Below the pieces are notes generated by a model. That model was given only the letters and a program-made list of their open reading frames with translations. It made no database searches and was not told the DNA's origin. Shown one piece after another: positions 24,695 through 64,000 of a stretch of DNA of 64,000 bases. Position numbers and translations under genes: made by a program. Positions within the stretch are counted from its first letter, which is position 1. Every line of letters begins with the position of its first letter. Origin of the DNA: Perca fluviatilis (taxonomy: Eukaryota > Chordata > Actinopteri > Perciformes > Percidae); contig NC_053116.1 of NCBI RefSeq assembly GCF_010015445.1, positions 3,853,068 to 3,917,067 on the forward strand, given 5' to 3'.

Positions 24695-26637
24695 GATTAA
24701 GATATACACCGAGTGCACTTTGTTGCTTATGAATAGATTTTGAATTTTTTTGCATATGTGCAAACAAACATATGCACATACATACATCGAAAATCAATTG
24801 AAGGGTGTACCCAACTCCAATGACACAGCCCTCAGCGCTGAAGAAAAGAGAACAAAAATCTATTTCAATTGCGATCTCAAAATGGAAAGTCCAACCGAAC
24901 CGTGGATCAGCATACATAGATACATACATACGATCATTTACTTTGGCGCCATACATACTTGCCACAGAAAATTCCATATTAACGTGGAGAAACACGAGGG
25001 ACATTTTGGGGAGAATGTCCAAGACTCCCAAAGCAACGCCAGCATTCTTTTGCAGCAGTTAGGCTGGCTAGTAAAATACTTTTGATTTTGTGATATATAG
25101 CAAGGGTCACAAAAGGCAATACAGTGGGTGTGCATGGCACTTCACATTCAACATCTTTGTCAATAAGCAGCAAACCACTTTCTGAAAGAGAGAAACAAGA
25201 GTGCATATAGGTGACAGTAAGTTCCATTAAGAAAGGTTTCTGGAGTGAGATCGGTGTAAAAGTTGAGGTGGATCTGCTGAGGATTGGGATTTCTGGAGAT
25301 ATCCGCAATACATTTCTAACGGTTATCCCAGTCCAGCGGCTCATTTTCCGTCAGAGGAAACAGGTTGCAGAGGTTTGCTGGACGACACAGAAAACGAGTC
25401 GAATTTTGAAGAATGCCAATGGTGTGTTTCCATCGGTTCGTTCCATGGTACACTGTATGATTTAAGCGATGAGCTTAGTTGAAGATATACAATAAAATGA
25501 TAACCCAGGTAAGTCATAGGTTGATCATTTTAAAAAAGTAGAGTTAAAACAAGCAAAGATATAGCAGACGGGTCCTTAAAGAGCTGAACATTTGATATTC
25601 TAATCTTTCCTCTAGCTGAAAGTATGTAGGAGTCAACTGAAAAACTTACAAAATAATAAATCAAGATTTGGAAAAACAATATAATCCAATCCATTGGATC
25701 AATGCCAAAACTACCGTCACTGTTCTAGCTCCACAGCCAACACATTTGGAACAGGGTCAAACTATGACAATGAAAACATAAAAGCAGCAGTTAACTTTAA
25801 AGCTATTTATTTACATTGTTTTTGTTCTCTACCTGTAAGAAAGTCACTGGAATACTAAGAACTAAAATGTTTAAATATACACACACTGTAAAAGAATCAC
25901 CTATTTGACCACAAAATATTGTACAGAGTCAGAAGAGTGACAGAAAGGAAAGTTAATAGAAAAAGTCATTCTCTCTCCCCTTGTCACTTAAAAATCAGTT
26001 CACCCTAATCAGGAAAAAAAAAAAAAATTCTCTTACTTATCCCTGGTGGTGTTTGGCCATGCAGATAGTTTTACCTACTGACTTCGAAGACACAGTCTCT
26101 CATATAAAAGGGACAATTTTCATGGGGGACAATTGAGGATATACTGTATGTATGCTGATGACAGGCTCAAATTGTGCCTACAATTTGCAGTACAGGAACC
26201 AAAGCTTGTTCAATTTGTATGAGCAAAAGACAAAAACTGGCACTGTGGCTACAGTTGCTTTTCAGTTCCAGTAGTCATAAGTAAAATGTGGCGACTGCCC
26301 AGAGCCTTTCGTGACAACTGTATGGCCATTAAATAATTAAGAAAAAAAGAATACAAAGAAGTCCTTTACTGCCAAGTTTCAAGACAATCATCGACACCTG
26401 GTGCTACAGCAATGTCTGCGGGGGGAAGTGGACCAATACAACTATACAAGTTTAAAATTATATTCCGGTTTATTACAACTTCAATCAAAATTTTCGTACT
26501 TTTGTCCATTTTCTACCAGTTTGCACTCACCAAGTTAATAGGGGAGGCCAGCAGTCAAACAGGTTGGAAACAAAGCAACGACCGCTTTCTTTAAAGCTCA
26601 AACTGGACAGGAGAATCTAGTAACATTGCTAATAATT
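24695..26637. other. Intergenic, nothing recognised
   Basis: Short A-runs and several frames of 60-130 codons on both strands, none with recognisable similarity or splice-consistent structure. Confidence 0.4.
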
Positions 26638-26946
26638 CTTAGACCGGGTAAACCCAGCCCGATCTGGCAGCCATTTGATTTTGCCCTGCAGCTCAGGCTG
26701 GAAACCTGTACGTTTATCCATCCTGCTTCCATAAAAAATTTTGCGGGCACCAATTACAAACTGGCTTATCCACCTGGCGCGCTATTGGCGGCTGATTGGT
26801 TGAAGGACTATCCAATTGCGTACAGAGTCATTTGAACTGTGCCCGTAGATCACGCACTCTTGTGCAGTAGAAAATACAGAGCAGACTCCCCCAGACTAAT
26901 GTTCAGTCTTAAAAGATTGAGCTTGGTCTGGTGATAGCCAGACTAA
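26638..26946. repeat. Probable MITE
   Basis: Ends with GGTCTGGTGATAGCCAGACTAA, a motif resembling the termini of dispersed fish MITEs, and contains several ATTGG/CCAAT blocks. The left boundary and target duplication were not resolved. Confidence 0.35.
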
Positions 26947-27093
26947 ATAATTCCTCATTCTACAGTAAACTACAGTAAGCACAGTAGGTCTGTAAGCTGT
27001 GATAGTTTAAAAACAGTTTGAGTCATAACTTCACTGTTCGCCTTCTTTTTCTTCTTCCAAATAAGTCTGAATTAACATACTCCTAACTCTAAC

Positions 27094-27179
<86 letters not shown>
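27094..27179 (+). repeat. (CTA)n microsatellite
   Basis: About 28 CTA units with one interruption (AATA), followed by a T-rich run. Confidence 0.95.
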
Positions 27180-27182
<3 letters not shown>

Positions 27183-27716
27183 TCTTTTTTTTTTTGTTTT
27201 GTTTTCCTCCCCCCCGCCTCTTTTTTGATTTGGGGGTTAAACAAAACAAGCTAAAATAAACCGGAATTATCATTGAACAGTGATGAACAGGCTCGGGCAG
27301 TTGTCCATTTAATGTCCTTGTAGAATACATTTATACAGCACAGAGAAAGCGAGCACAGAATATGATTTACTCAAAAAGTAAATATCCGTCATTCGGTGTA
27401 CTGCCATCTAGGGATGGGCTAATAGACGTGCTTATCTTAATTATAGAAAGATATTTAAAATCACTGGAATCAAGTACTCAAATAATCCACTGAAGCAGGG
27501 TTCAATTCAGTGGAAACAGAGCAGCTCTGTTCAAGGAAATCACAGATGTGAAATTCTAGTTTTCATCTTGGTAAGAGTTTGTCATATGTTCACATATAAA
27601 ATGTTGAGGGTGTATTTCAGTTTTCATAAAAAAAAAAAAAATTATTCATATACAAATCTGTACAAGGTTCCTCATCTTGCCACTGCGGTCAGTGTTGCGT
27701 TCTCAGCAGTCCTTTG

Positions 27717-56592
<28,876 letters not shown>

Positions 56593-56845
56593 GTTTTCCA
56601 CACAGCCGCCAAAATAGAATAAGCTACATTGGTGGGGAGGATCCTGCTGCAGGGTAGACTGTAGCGGCTGCTGATTGGATGAGCGTCATCTATCACCCCT
56701 CTCATTGGTTCAAATGTCGTCAGGAGGGTTGACCAGAAAGCGAATCTGCGTCCCGCCCTACTGTGTCTTACTCTGCCTCTGATTGGCTTACCCTGGCTAA
56801 CCCTACCCAATCACACTACGTTTGCCTAAAACTAACCAATCCAAC
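56593..56845 (-). promoter_or_regulatory. Putative suv39h1 promoter with CCAAT boxes
   Basis: Five CCAAT/ATTGG motifs within about 170 bases upstream of the start codon (ATTGG at 56673, 56704 and 56782; CCAAT at 56807 and 56836). No TATA box. Multiple CCAAT boxes near the start are typical of NF-Y-driven, growth-linked promoters. Similar motifs also occur inside local MITEs, so part of this could be repeat-derived. Confidence 0.45.
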
Positions 56846-58535
56846 CAACAAAGGCAACGAGTATACTGTCAGCAAATGTATTTAAACTATCTATAAAAAA
56901 GAGAATGTGAGAGATATCCATTATTATTATTATCCATTATAACCAATTTCTTATATCACACCAAAATCTTTTGGGACAAATGACATAAAAAAAATACGTG
57001 TTCTAAGGTATCAAATTTAAAGTTTTTATTCAGAAATGCAGCTGTTGGATTTTATTTAAAATGAGTTTCTGTAACTTTTGGTGTAATGGATCTATATCTG
57101 ATTTAGTTAATATGATTGTTCTCATCCATTGTAGTAAGTGGAGATATTCTAAGCCTTCTATTGTTTGGTTTATGAACAATTTTAAATAGTTTATTTCCTC
57201 ACTGAAAAAATGTAGTCTAGTAAAATTGCAAGAATTAGATTTTCTTTTCTTTAGCCTTATTGCTTTTGACTCGCAATGTGATTATTTTTCTGTCGTGTAT
57301 AAACGGACATTTGTATTGAACCTATTGATGTATGTTTTCTTTCCCCTGCGAGAGTTTTCTTGTCAATAAAAAAAAAAGAAACCAGAAAAAAAGAAAAGTA
57401 AATGTTGCCGGTCAGAAGGAAGCAGGCCGGAAGACATTAAACTTTAGACGTGCATCCTAGCTGCGTGTTAGCAAGCTGGGGCTCTTGCAAACATAATGCT
57501 GCATAGATTTGTGATTTACATGTATCCACATTCCACTGTAACACAAGTTGTATACTGTCAACATGCTTTAGCTTAAATATAGTTACCCTTAATCTGACAT
57601 ATGTTGTGACAAATGAAGCTCAGTGTAAGTTCATTCAGGAAGACTTCTATGCTTTATGTTCCTCTCTCTCCAAACCAAATCAGCCACACGGTCATCAGCC
57701 GACTGGTACAAGCATTTTGTGAGGGAAAAAAGGGGTGAATCTCAAACAAATTGCAACAGAAAATCCGACAAATTTTTATTACTCACAAAAGTCTCCTATA
57801 TAACATACAAAAAGTCCTAAGAAATACAAGTGGTAGAAAGTATTGAAATATACTGAAATCGGAGATGCCAATTTCCCATTGGCACCCATGTTAAGGGGGA
57901 CTAGGTGAATACAGGTGAATAGGGAAAATATTTTAACTAACAAAAATCACCATGAAACTTCCCCCGTTGATTACTTACACTTTATTTTAATTGTGCAACA
58001 TCTGATCCTCATGTGTTTCATATCAAAATGTTCAGAACAAACTCAGCTTTCTGGAAAGTGAGACCCAAATTTGTTCCAGAGAAACATGTTAAGAGATAAT
58101 TTGGACCGAAAGCTTAAAAATTTGATGTTCGCTTTTTGAAATTTCTCAAATCTCTTGTGAAAACATACCTACACGCCATTGTTTTGGTGCTTGAAATGAG
58201 TTTACAAAAGTCTTGGGTTCACAAAAGCAGCGTACTATATGAATAAAATAGTAAATAAATGTCCAAACTGAAACTGCTTTTTGAGTAGGAGTGTTGTCAA
58301 ATGTCGCTTTGGACTTGCCGGTGCGTTCCTCCAAAGCTCTGTGGAGGAAGGTCTGGACATGCGAGGCTAGTTTCACAACCACGAAAAATCGTAGGTCTCA
58401 GGCTCCCTCCAACAACGTTAATTAAAGTGGTATTAAAAAAGAAAATGACAAGTAAAAAACATAAATGAGAATCTAAGACATAAGACATTGAATAGTGCAA
58501 GTTAAAATATAGGGATAGATATATAGGCTACATAA
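56846..58535. other. Intergenic, mostly unrecognised
   Basis: AT-rich. A fragment of family B lies near 58310-58375 (CTCCAAAGCTCTGTGGAGGA and GGTCTGGACATGCGAGG). Nothing else recognised. Confidence 0.4.
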
Positions 58536-59033
58536 CAGGGCTGTAGTCAAGACCACCTTTGGCGAGTCCAAGACAAGTCCAAGACCAGGACTAGTCGAGT
58601 CCGAGTCAAGACCGAGTCTGCCTGACAGTGTCAAGACAATCATTTTGGGTTATTATTTGTTGCTCTAAAAGCAAAGACAGTGTCACCACACCCAGGATTT
58701 GTAAGTATAGCCATTCCCTTTGATATCATATAATCTAAATCTAAAGAAAGTGTTTCACTTTCCCTCCAGGGCACGCAGATGCAGGGCGTGCCATGGGAAG
58801 ATAATCTAGCGTGTGATTGGTTATCAGGCAGCCAGTGTTTCACTTTCCCTCCAATATTATTATAAACATAATAAAGACACCTGGACTCGGTCGAGACCAA
58901 ACGCCATATTTGGCAAGACCAGTGGCAGAGACCGAGACAAGTCCAAGTCCAAATACCAGCGAGTCCGAGACAAGTCCGAGACCATAGAAAAACCATCTCA
59001 AGTCCAAGACTGGACTCGAGTACTACAGCCCTG
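58536..59033. mobile_element. hAT-type MITE (GGCTGTAGT type), first of a twin pair
   Basis: 498 bp, ends CAGGGCTGTAGT and ACTACAGCCCTG, flanked by the perfect 8 bp duplication CTACATAA (58528-58535 and 59034-59041). Subterminal regions are rich in GAGTCCRAGAC-type short repeats. Confidence 0.88.
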
Positions 59034-59110
59034 CTACATAATAAAATAATAAAACTCTACGCCAGTCTGCTGTGTGTTAATAAAGATGGCAAAGTAAAGT
59101 GTGTGGAGGC

Positions 59111-59736
59111 CAGTGTTGTAGTCAAGACCACCTAAACCAAGACCGAGTCATCACCAGGACCAGAGTGTATCGAGACCGAGTCATCACCAGGACTAGAACG
59201 ACTGAAACATACAGTATATACTGTACACAACTAGCTAATATGTATAGCTACTATTTGAAGAGTTTTGGCACAGAGCCAGATTGATAACTTTAGCTAGCTA
59301 GCTTCGCTAACACCACTTACACTAGGCTTACCTTTCTTTATGCTTCCTTACTTAGTAGGGATAAAAGAAATGTTAGGTGGTCCCAGCTGTGTCAGTTAGC
59401 GTGACATTGTAGAATTTATACAATGCTGTGTGTTTTCTTTTAGATGTTTTAAGGTGTGTTAAGGGGGGGGGGGGATGAACGGGGGTTAACAGTAGCACAT
59501 TTCAAACTAGAAAAGTCAAGGAAGTTTTACATCCAATCACAGTAATGATGTTAACGCATAACTCAGACGATACACAGGAAGTGATATCCCTGCAGTTGTG
59601 GTCTTGACCGGTCTTGAAATAAAATCCACAGTCCTCTTCATTCGAGACCGAGACGAGACCGAGTACAAATGTGGTCGATTCCGAGACGAGACCTTCACAA
59701 AGTGGTCTTGAGACCGGTCTGAGTACTTCAACACTG
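59111..59736. mobile_element. hAT-type MITE (GTTGTAGTCAAG type), second of the pair
   Basis: 626 bp, ends CAGTGTTGTAGT and ACTTCAACACTG, flanked by GTGGAGGC (59103-59110) and GAGGAGGC (59737-59744), 7 of 8 identical. Shares CAAGACCACC and GACCGAGAC subterminal repeats with the element 77 bp to the left, so it is a related subfamily. Confidence 0.82.
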
Positions 59737-59744
59737 GAGGAGGC

Positions 59745-60510
59745 TGGTCCATACAGGCAGGGGAGCTAAAATAAACCATTACCAAATCTCGGTATCATTT
59801 ATAAAAGAATTTTCTCTCTTATTTGTAAAAAGTCCATTATTAAAAAGCTTCAACAGCAGCTGCAGGGCAATGGGAGGACGGGCTCCTTCCAATATAAGAA
59901 GAGGAAATATAAAGAGGGAAATAAATGAATGTGACATGAAATAAAAGTCCCCTGAAATAAGTAAAAGTAAAACCTATTTATTTATGTATTTATTAAACTA
60001 TAATTACTCATTTATATGAACATATTTACATTTATTTATATATTAAGTGTCTCATTTATTTATTTCAGGATGTATTTCAAAGGCATATTTACTTATTTAT
60101 GTATTTATTCATTTTTCAACATTGAATCAAACGGCATACAATACTAGCCTACTTATAAACACATCACTAAAATCTTAAGTTAGGCCATTTTTCAGATTTA
60201 AGTTTCCCTTTTTTAATTGAGCAAGCTGTAGCTAGCTACTTGCGTTAGCCAACGTAACAGTTAGCTTGTTGTGGCAGCCCTGAAGGACTGTAAGCTAATG
60301 GCGAGAATGGCTGCCCCTGCTAGACCCCGGTACGGGCAGCAGAATGTAGCCATAGCAAGATAAAGAGATCCTCAGGTTTAGCTAAACAATGAGTGGTTAA
60401 TATTAAAGATGTCTCTGAATTAGTCATCAAATAAATTTTTGCACTTTTAGCTTTTTAAAATCTTCAAATAAGTGATCTGGGGCCAGCACTTCCTCTGGGT
60501 GAAATTACTA
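59745..60510. other. Intergenic, nothing recognised
   Basis: TATTTAT-rich sequence around 59950-60110; no gene. Confidence 0.4.
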
Positions 60511-61104
60511 TTGATGGCCAAATGAAGCTTTGTGATTCCACTGCACGCAATAGGATAGCGCTACAACCAGGCAGAGCGACGAAGAAGGTAGCGGAGCTAG
60601 TTGATAGATTAAACTTTTGCCGTATCCGGTCAGCAAAACTCCAAACACATCTTCCTTTTTTAAAAATGACTTCAGTGCCGTTCTTTGTTCTTTTCTCAAA
60701 AAAAAGCTTAACTCCAAGTCTTCCAGAGTCGCGGCCAAAGCCGATTCCAAAGACCGCTGTTCGCCAGCAGCAGCAGCCATAAGCCCGCCCACCGACTCTA
60801 TACCTGATGTGATTGGCCTGGCCAGAGTTTGGTTTTTCCAGCTCGCAATCCGACGGAGAGTTGCTAGACTGACCCTTGCTGCAAAGTACATTTGCTGCCG
60901 CTAGGGTGCGTCTAGATTTCTAGGCTAGCTTTTTGAAGCATTTTCTTTATTTTCTGAGCCCACTAGATGGTGCTCTTGGTTTTAAGAAAAAGGCTCAATG
61001 AATGGCAACTCAGTGTGCTTTCAACCCTTTCTTGAACAGAGAGCGCCATCTAGTGGGCTCAGAAAATAAAGAAAATGCTTCACAAAGCTTCATTTGGCCA
61101 TCAA
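60511..61104. mobile_element. Foldback MITE interrupted by an inserted element
   Basis: Outer arms TTGATGGCCAAATGAAGC (60511) and GCTTCATTTGGCCATCAA (ending 61104) are perfect inverted copies. They continue inward into CATTTTCTTTATTTTCTGAG (from 60938) and its complement (ending near 61078). The left arm is split by about 393 bp (60536-60928) flanked by CTTTGTGA and CTTTTTGA. Confidence 0.75.
60536..60928 (-). pseudogene. RecQ-type helicase N-terminal fragment in an inserted repeat
   Basis: On the minus strand the frame contains FFLRKEQRTALKSFLKKEDV, then FGVLLTGYGKSLIYQLAPL, the motif 0/motif I (Walker A, xxGxGKS) start of a RecQ-like superfamily 2 helicase. It stops right after motif I. 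No DEAH motif or later helicase motifs follow. It is inserted in the left arm of the foldback element and starts ..MAAAAGEQRSLESALAA. It may be a truncated copy of a transposon-borne helicase gene or of a host gene; I cannot decide. Confidence 0.55.
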
Positions 61105-61467
61105 GTTACAAAATGTACCAATACTTTCTCTCACAGTATAGCCAAATAAAAGCATCAAACCACCTGCTAAAAGGCACCAGAATACAACAAATGACATCTA
61201 CTCTTTTCAAAGTTTTCTGGGAGAGGATCCTCCTCCATTACGTTGTCCCACGCACTTTGTAAAGGCTTCCTACGCCCATGAGAGCCAGAGAGACACAAAC
61301 ACCAGGCTTGTGTTATCTTGCAGCTGCTCAGGCTCCCTCAACTCTGGAGACACTACGGATGAAGTATGCATGAGCCCCAGACAGGTTATGATGAAGTGTT
61401 GCCAAACTGGACATGTTGGGTTTAACCTGTGACCTAAATGTGACCGAGGTCTCTGCCCCATAGCTTG

Positions 61468-61889
61468 TCAAACCACAGTGACATCCTTAGAGTCCTGATA
61501 GTTCATTTCAGCCCTCACAGTAATGTGGCTCAGGTTTACACCTGGGTCCTCCGCAGACCTGGGCTCCACTGGTTCTGTCCTGGCTGGCTGCTGACCTCTG
61601 GCCTGAGGGAAAGCGAAACCATCCAGGGGTGCATGCTCAATCCTGCACAGGCTGTCCTCGCTGTCACTGCTGAAGCTGGGATAGGAGGCACTGACGAGGC
61701 CGCGGCTGAACTGGCCGGGGTTGTGATGCGTCATCTGAACATCGTCTGTTTGAACAGCCTTTTCCATCTGCCAGACACTGACGGGGCGCTCCACATCCTC
61801 TGGCACGCTTGGCTCCACCTTACGGAAAGTGTGGCGTGCATATAGGCCGATGCAGAACATCTCCACGATCACACAGTAGTGGTAGATCA
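61468..61889 (-). CDS. slc51a: Organic solute transporter alpha-like, last coding exon
   Basis: The acceptor TCCAACCTCAG precedes 61889; the exon completes a Leu codon started by the previous exon. Encodes IYHYCVIVEMFCIGLYARHT, the last membrane helix, and then FRKVEPS and a cytosolic tail of about 115 residues with an acidic serine cluster (SFSSDSEDS), ending at TGA 61470-61468. The longer tail differs from mammalian SLC51A and suggests a fish-type paralogue. Confidence 0.8.
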
Positions 61890-63340
61890 CTGAGGTTGGA
61901 CAGAGACCACAAGACACAGGGTTAAAGGGCATCAACAGCCAATTTCTACATGAATTACATGCAGTTAACTAAAGGAGCACTTGGAGAGAGCATGCCCTCT
62001 CTCGCTAGTTTAAAGTTCCAACTTGAGGGGATATATTTTAACTCGGGAACACATTCGGTCAATTATTCCAACACCACATGAATCTTGCAATGTTAACAAA
62101 AGTAAATAATCATTTGTGTATCCTCCCCGTGATTTGGATCCGCTCCAAAGTTTAATTGGCTCTTCTTCGGCCCATGCCACACCCTTCCACCAAGTTTCAT
62201 GAAGTAGTTTATTCCACACTATACAAATCACAAAACATACAGTAACTTTGACTTGTATAAAGGTTCCCTAACAACACCATAAACAACACCGGCTTAGCCG
62301 CGTCATCCTCACTAGCTCCGCCCTTTTGTCCAAATACGGTCACTCTAGCTCCAAAATACCAAGATGCCGACGGCCAAAACGCAAACTCCTGGCTTCAAAA
62401 CTGCACTCACACACAGTCTGTTTTTATAAATAAATTGAAGAAAATAGATTGCAGGAATACAGGAATTGTATTTTATGTTTCATGTGACAAATACATTGAT
62501 TGGTTGATTGAAGTTCAATTTGCATTCAGATTGCTATGAATTTGTAGGTATTGGTCTCACCAGTAAAGTCTGGTAAAGTCTGTACCCAAAACACACCCTC
62601 CATGAACTCTGCAGACTTTAGGAACTGGGGTAGGGCCCTTTTGGCTCTGGGCTTTACTGGAAGACATCCATCATCTGCCTGTCTAAGTGCAGGGAAGCCT
62701 AGATATATAGACTCAAGGTTCTCTGCCATTCTGACTGAAGAATTGTTGAATGTCAGAGTAAATAAGAAACAAGCTCCTGTTCTTTAATTCAGAGGGGCTA
62801 CCATCAATATGATGCTGTCTGGTGAGTTTGGGATCACTGGAACATTACCTGGCATTCTAATTGCTTTGCAACTGTGTTGTGACGTGTGGGACAAAACACT
62901 CTCCACTCAAGGTCCGCTTACTAGCTTTTCAAGGTTTATAACCACATCCCATGGTCTTTACAAGTGGATGGAAACTGGCCACATGATAACAGGTGTTTGT
63001 GTATGTGCAGAGGTGGAGATGGTGGATGTCTTTGACATCAGATGTAAATGCCTCTCATTCGTCAGCCGTCCACTGACTCCTGGTGGCCGATTCGACCTTG
63101 AGTTAGGATTATTTCGTCACACGTACTGATCCCAAGAGCAAGAATGAACCTCTCTGCTCGCAGTTGACCAAAAGTGCTTGGATGTGACATGTATATGCAT
63201 TTCAAGTCCAGTGTGCAAACTGGCATGTAAGGCCAATCGAAGATCTGGGAAAGCAACTACGCTTGGTTACACAGGACCTGCTAGTTGTTCTCCTAAACTG
63301 CAGAGGGGATGGTGGAAGATGATTTGAGACAGAGACTTAC
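61890..63340 (-). other. Last intron of the slc51a-like gene
   Basis: Bounded by GTAAGT at 63340 and CAG at 61890. No exon-like or repeat feature was recognised inside. Confidence 0.5.
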
Positions 63341-63593
63341 ACTGTGACCTGGTCAGCACAGAGAAGGGTGGTGTGCAGGGGATAACCTCCAGAGCACCCA
63401 TGGTCTCTAAGATGCCACTCTGCAGGCCACACAGCACCAACACCACGATGATGCAGATGAACTTGGCTCTCAGTCCGTAGCCATGCAACGCACTCTTAGT
63501 GGCTTTGTAAAAGAGCAGGTGGCCGTAGAAGGACACGATGGTTGACAAACCTATAATAGCGTTCACGTACAGGTTGGGGTTGACGGAATCCAC
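63341..63593 (-). CDS. slc51a: Organic solute transporter alpha-like, penultimate coding exon (gene runs off the right edge)
   Basis: The acceptor CTTGTTCTCCAG precedes 63593 and the donor GTAAGT follows 63341. Encodes VDSVNPNLYVNAIIGLSTIV, a membrane segment, then GLRAKFICIIVVLVLCGLQS and CTPPFSVLTRSQ, which match the order of SLC51A (OST-alpha): a helix, the GAKF-type loop, a helix, then CxPPxS...TRSQ. OST-alpha pairs with OST-beta (SLC51B) to move bile acids and steroids across the basolateral membrane. Earlier exons are expected beyond 64000. A TMEM184-family relative is the main alternative. Confidence 0.8.
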
Positions 63594-64000
63594 CTGGAGA
63601 ACAAGAAGGTGGTTGTCAGTGATTTTTTTGCAGTTCTTTCATTTTGTGCTAGTTTGAACGGAATGAACATTGCCACTTCAGCGGGCTGCTAGCAGGCCTT
63701 TGGCCTCAGAATGCTTCGAATGATTGAGTTTACACAACAGAGCACATCTGCAGTTAAAGGGTTTCAGGCTGTCGTGCGAGGTGAAAGCCTGCCGTCATGC
63801 TCTCCTCCTGACTCCATGTGGAGCACTTCATGTGAAGCATACGGAGGCCATTAGTCCTGTTTATGGAATGCTGTCGGTCAGTTTCAATCAGAACAAAGCT
63901 AGTCTAAGACTATAGGTCAAAAAGCATTATGAATAATAAGCTGATTGTTGGGGTTTATAAAGTGGCACCATATGTACACATGGCTTTAAACAAGTTACCA
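63594..64000 (-). other. Intron of the slc51a-like gene, to the window end
   Basis: No further exon with acceptor/donor and family similarity was found up to the edge. Confidence 0.45.

Noticed and set aside
24979..25344. Overlapping frames of 110-130 codons on both strands at 24642-25344
   Set aside because: None shows family similarity, and composition is like the flanking non-coding DNA.

Overview
The window looks like teleost fish nuclear DNA, probably from a spiny-rayed fish. It has spliced vertebrate genes with GT/AG introns, very long CA/GT microsatellites, and fish-type repeats: hAT and Tc1 elements, L2, L1/Tx1 and Rex1-like LINEs, a tRNA-derived SINE and TTAA-flanked elements. No bacterial-style operons, CRISPR arrays or phage genes are present.

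Three conserved genes are supported. (1) gpr173 (SREB3), an orphan GPCR, has its whole coding region in one exon at 9560..10723 on the plus strand, with a probable 5'UTR splice acceptor just upstream. (2) suv39h1, the H3K9 methyltransferase, lies on the minus strand. I could assemble six coding exons from 56592 down to 27717; all splice phases close and give a complete 415-residue protein with chromodomain, pre-SET, SET and post-SET. Exon 1 carries only 19 coding bases, and intron 2 is about 18 kb. (3) The last two coding exons of a bile-acid/organic solute transporter alpha subunit (slc51a-like) lie on the minus strand at 63593..61468; the rest is beyond the right edge. A fourth candidate is a coiled-coil reading frame (44899..46103, plus strand) inside suv39h1 intron 2, antisense to the host, with one frameshift in a GA run. 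I do not recognise its family.

Layout. 1-9.3 kb: transposon remnants (hAT-like MITEs, a degraded Tx1-like LINE, an inverted pair of one repeat). 9.3-10.7 kb: gpr173. 11-27 kb: repeats, including a 1.25 kb hAT element, a 251 bp TTAA MITE, a SINE, a frameshifted Tc1 element and a 1.9 kb hAT-like element holding a 140 bp CA tract. 27.7-56.6 kb: suv39h1. Its intron 3 carries a hAT element with a BED-finger remnant and a 3.8 kb composite element. Its intron 2 carries a THAP-bearing TTAA element, an L1 inserted in an L2 and itself hit by later insertions, the coiled-coil frame, a 200 bp GT tract, a 46 bp minisatellite with higher-order structure, and a second THAP element. 56.6-61.4 kb: CCAAT-rich suv39h1 upstream region, twin hAT MITEs and a foldback element carrying a RecQ-helicase-like fragment. 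61.4-64 kb: slc51a-like exons.

The conserved genes do not form a pathway together. The clearest structure is the layered insertion history, which can be ordered by target-site duplications. I see no convincing evidence of an undescribed biological system. The best candidates for a second look are the intronic antisense coiled-coil gene, the composite element in intron 3, the helicase fragment in the foldback element and the UG-repeat next to the suv39h1 exon 3 donor.
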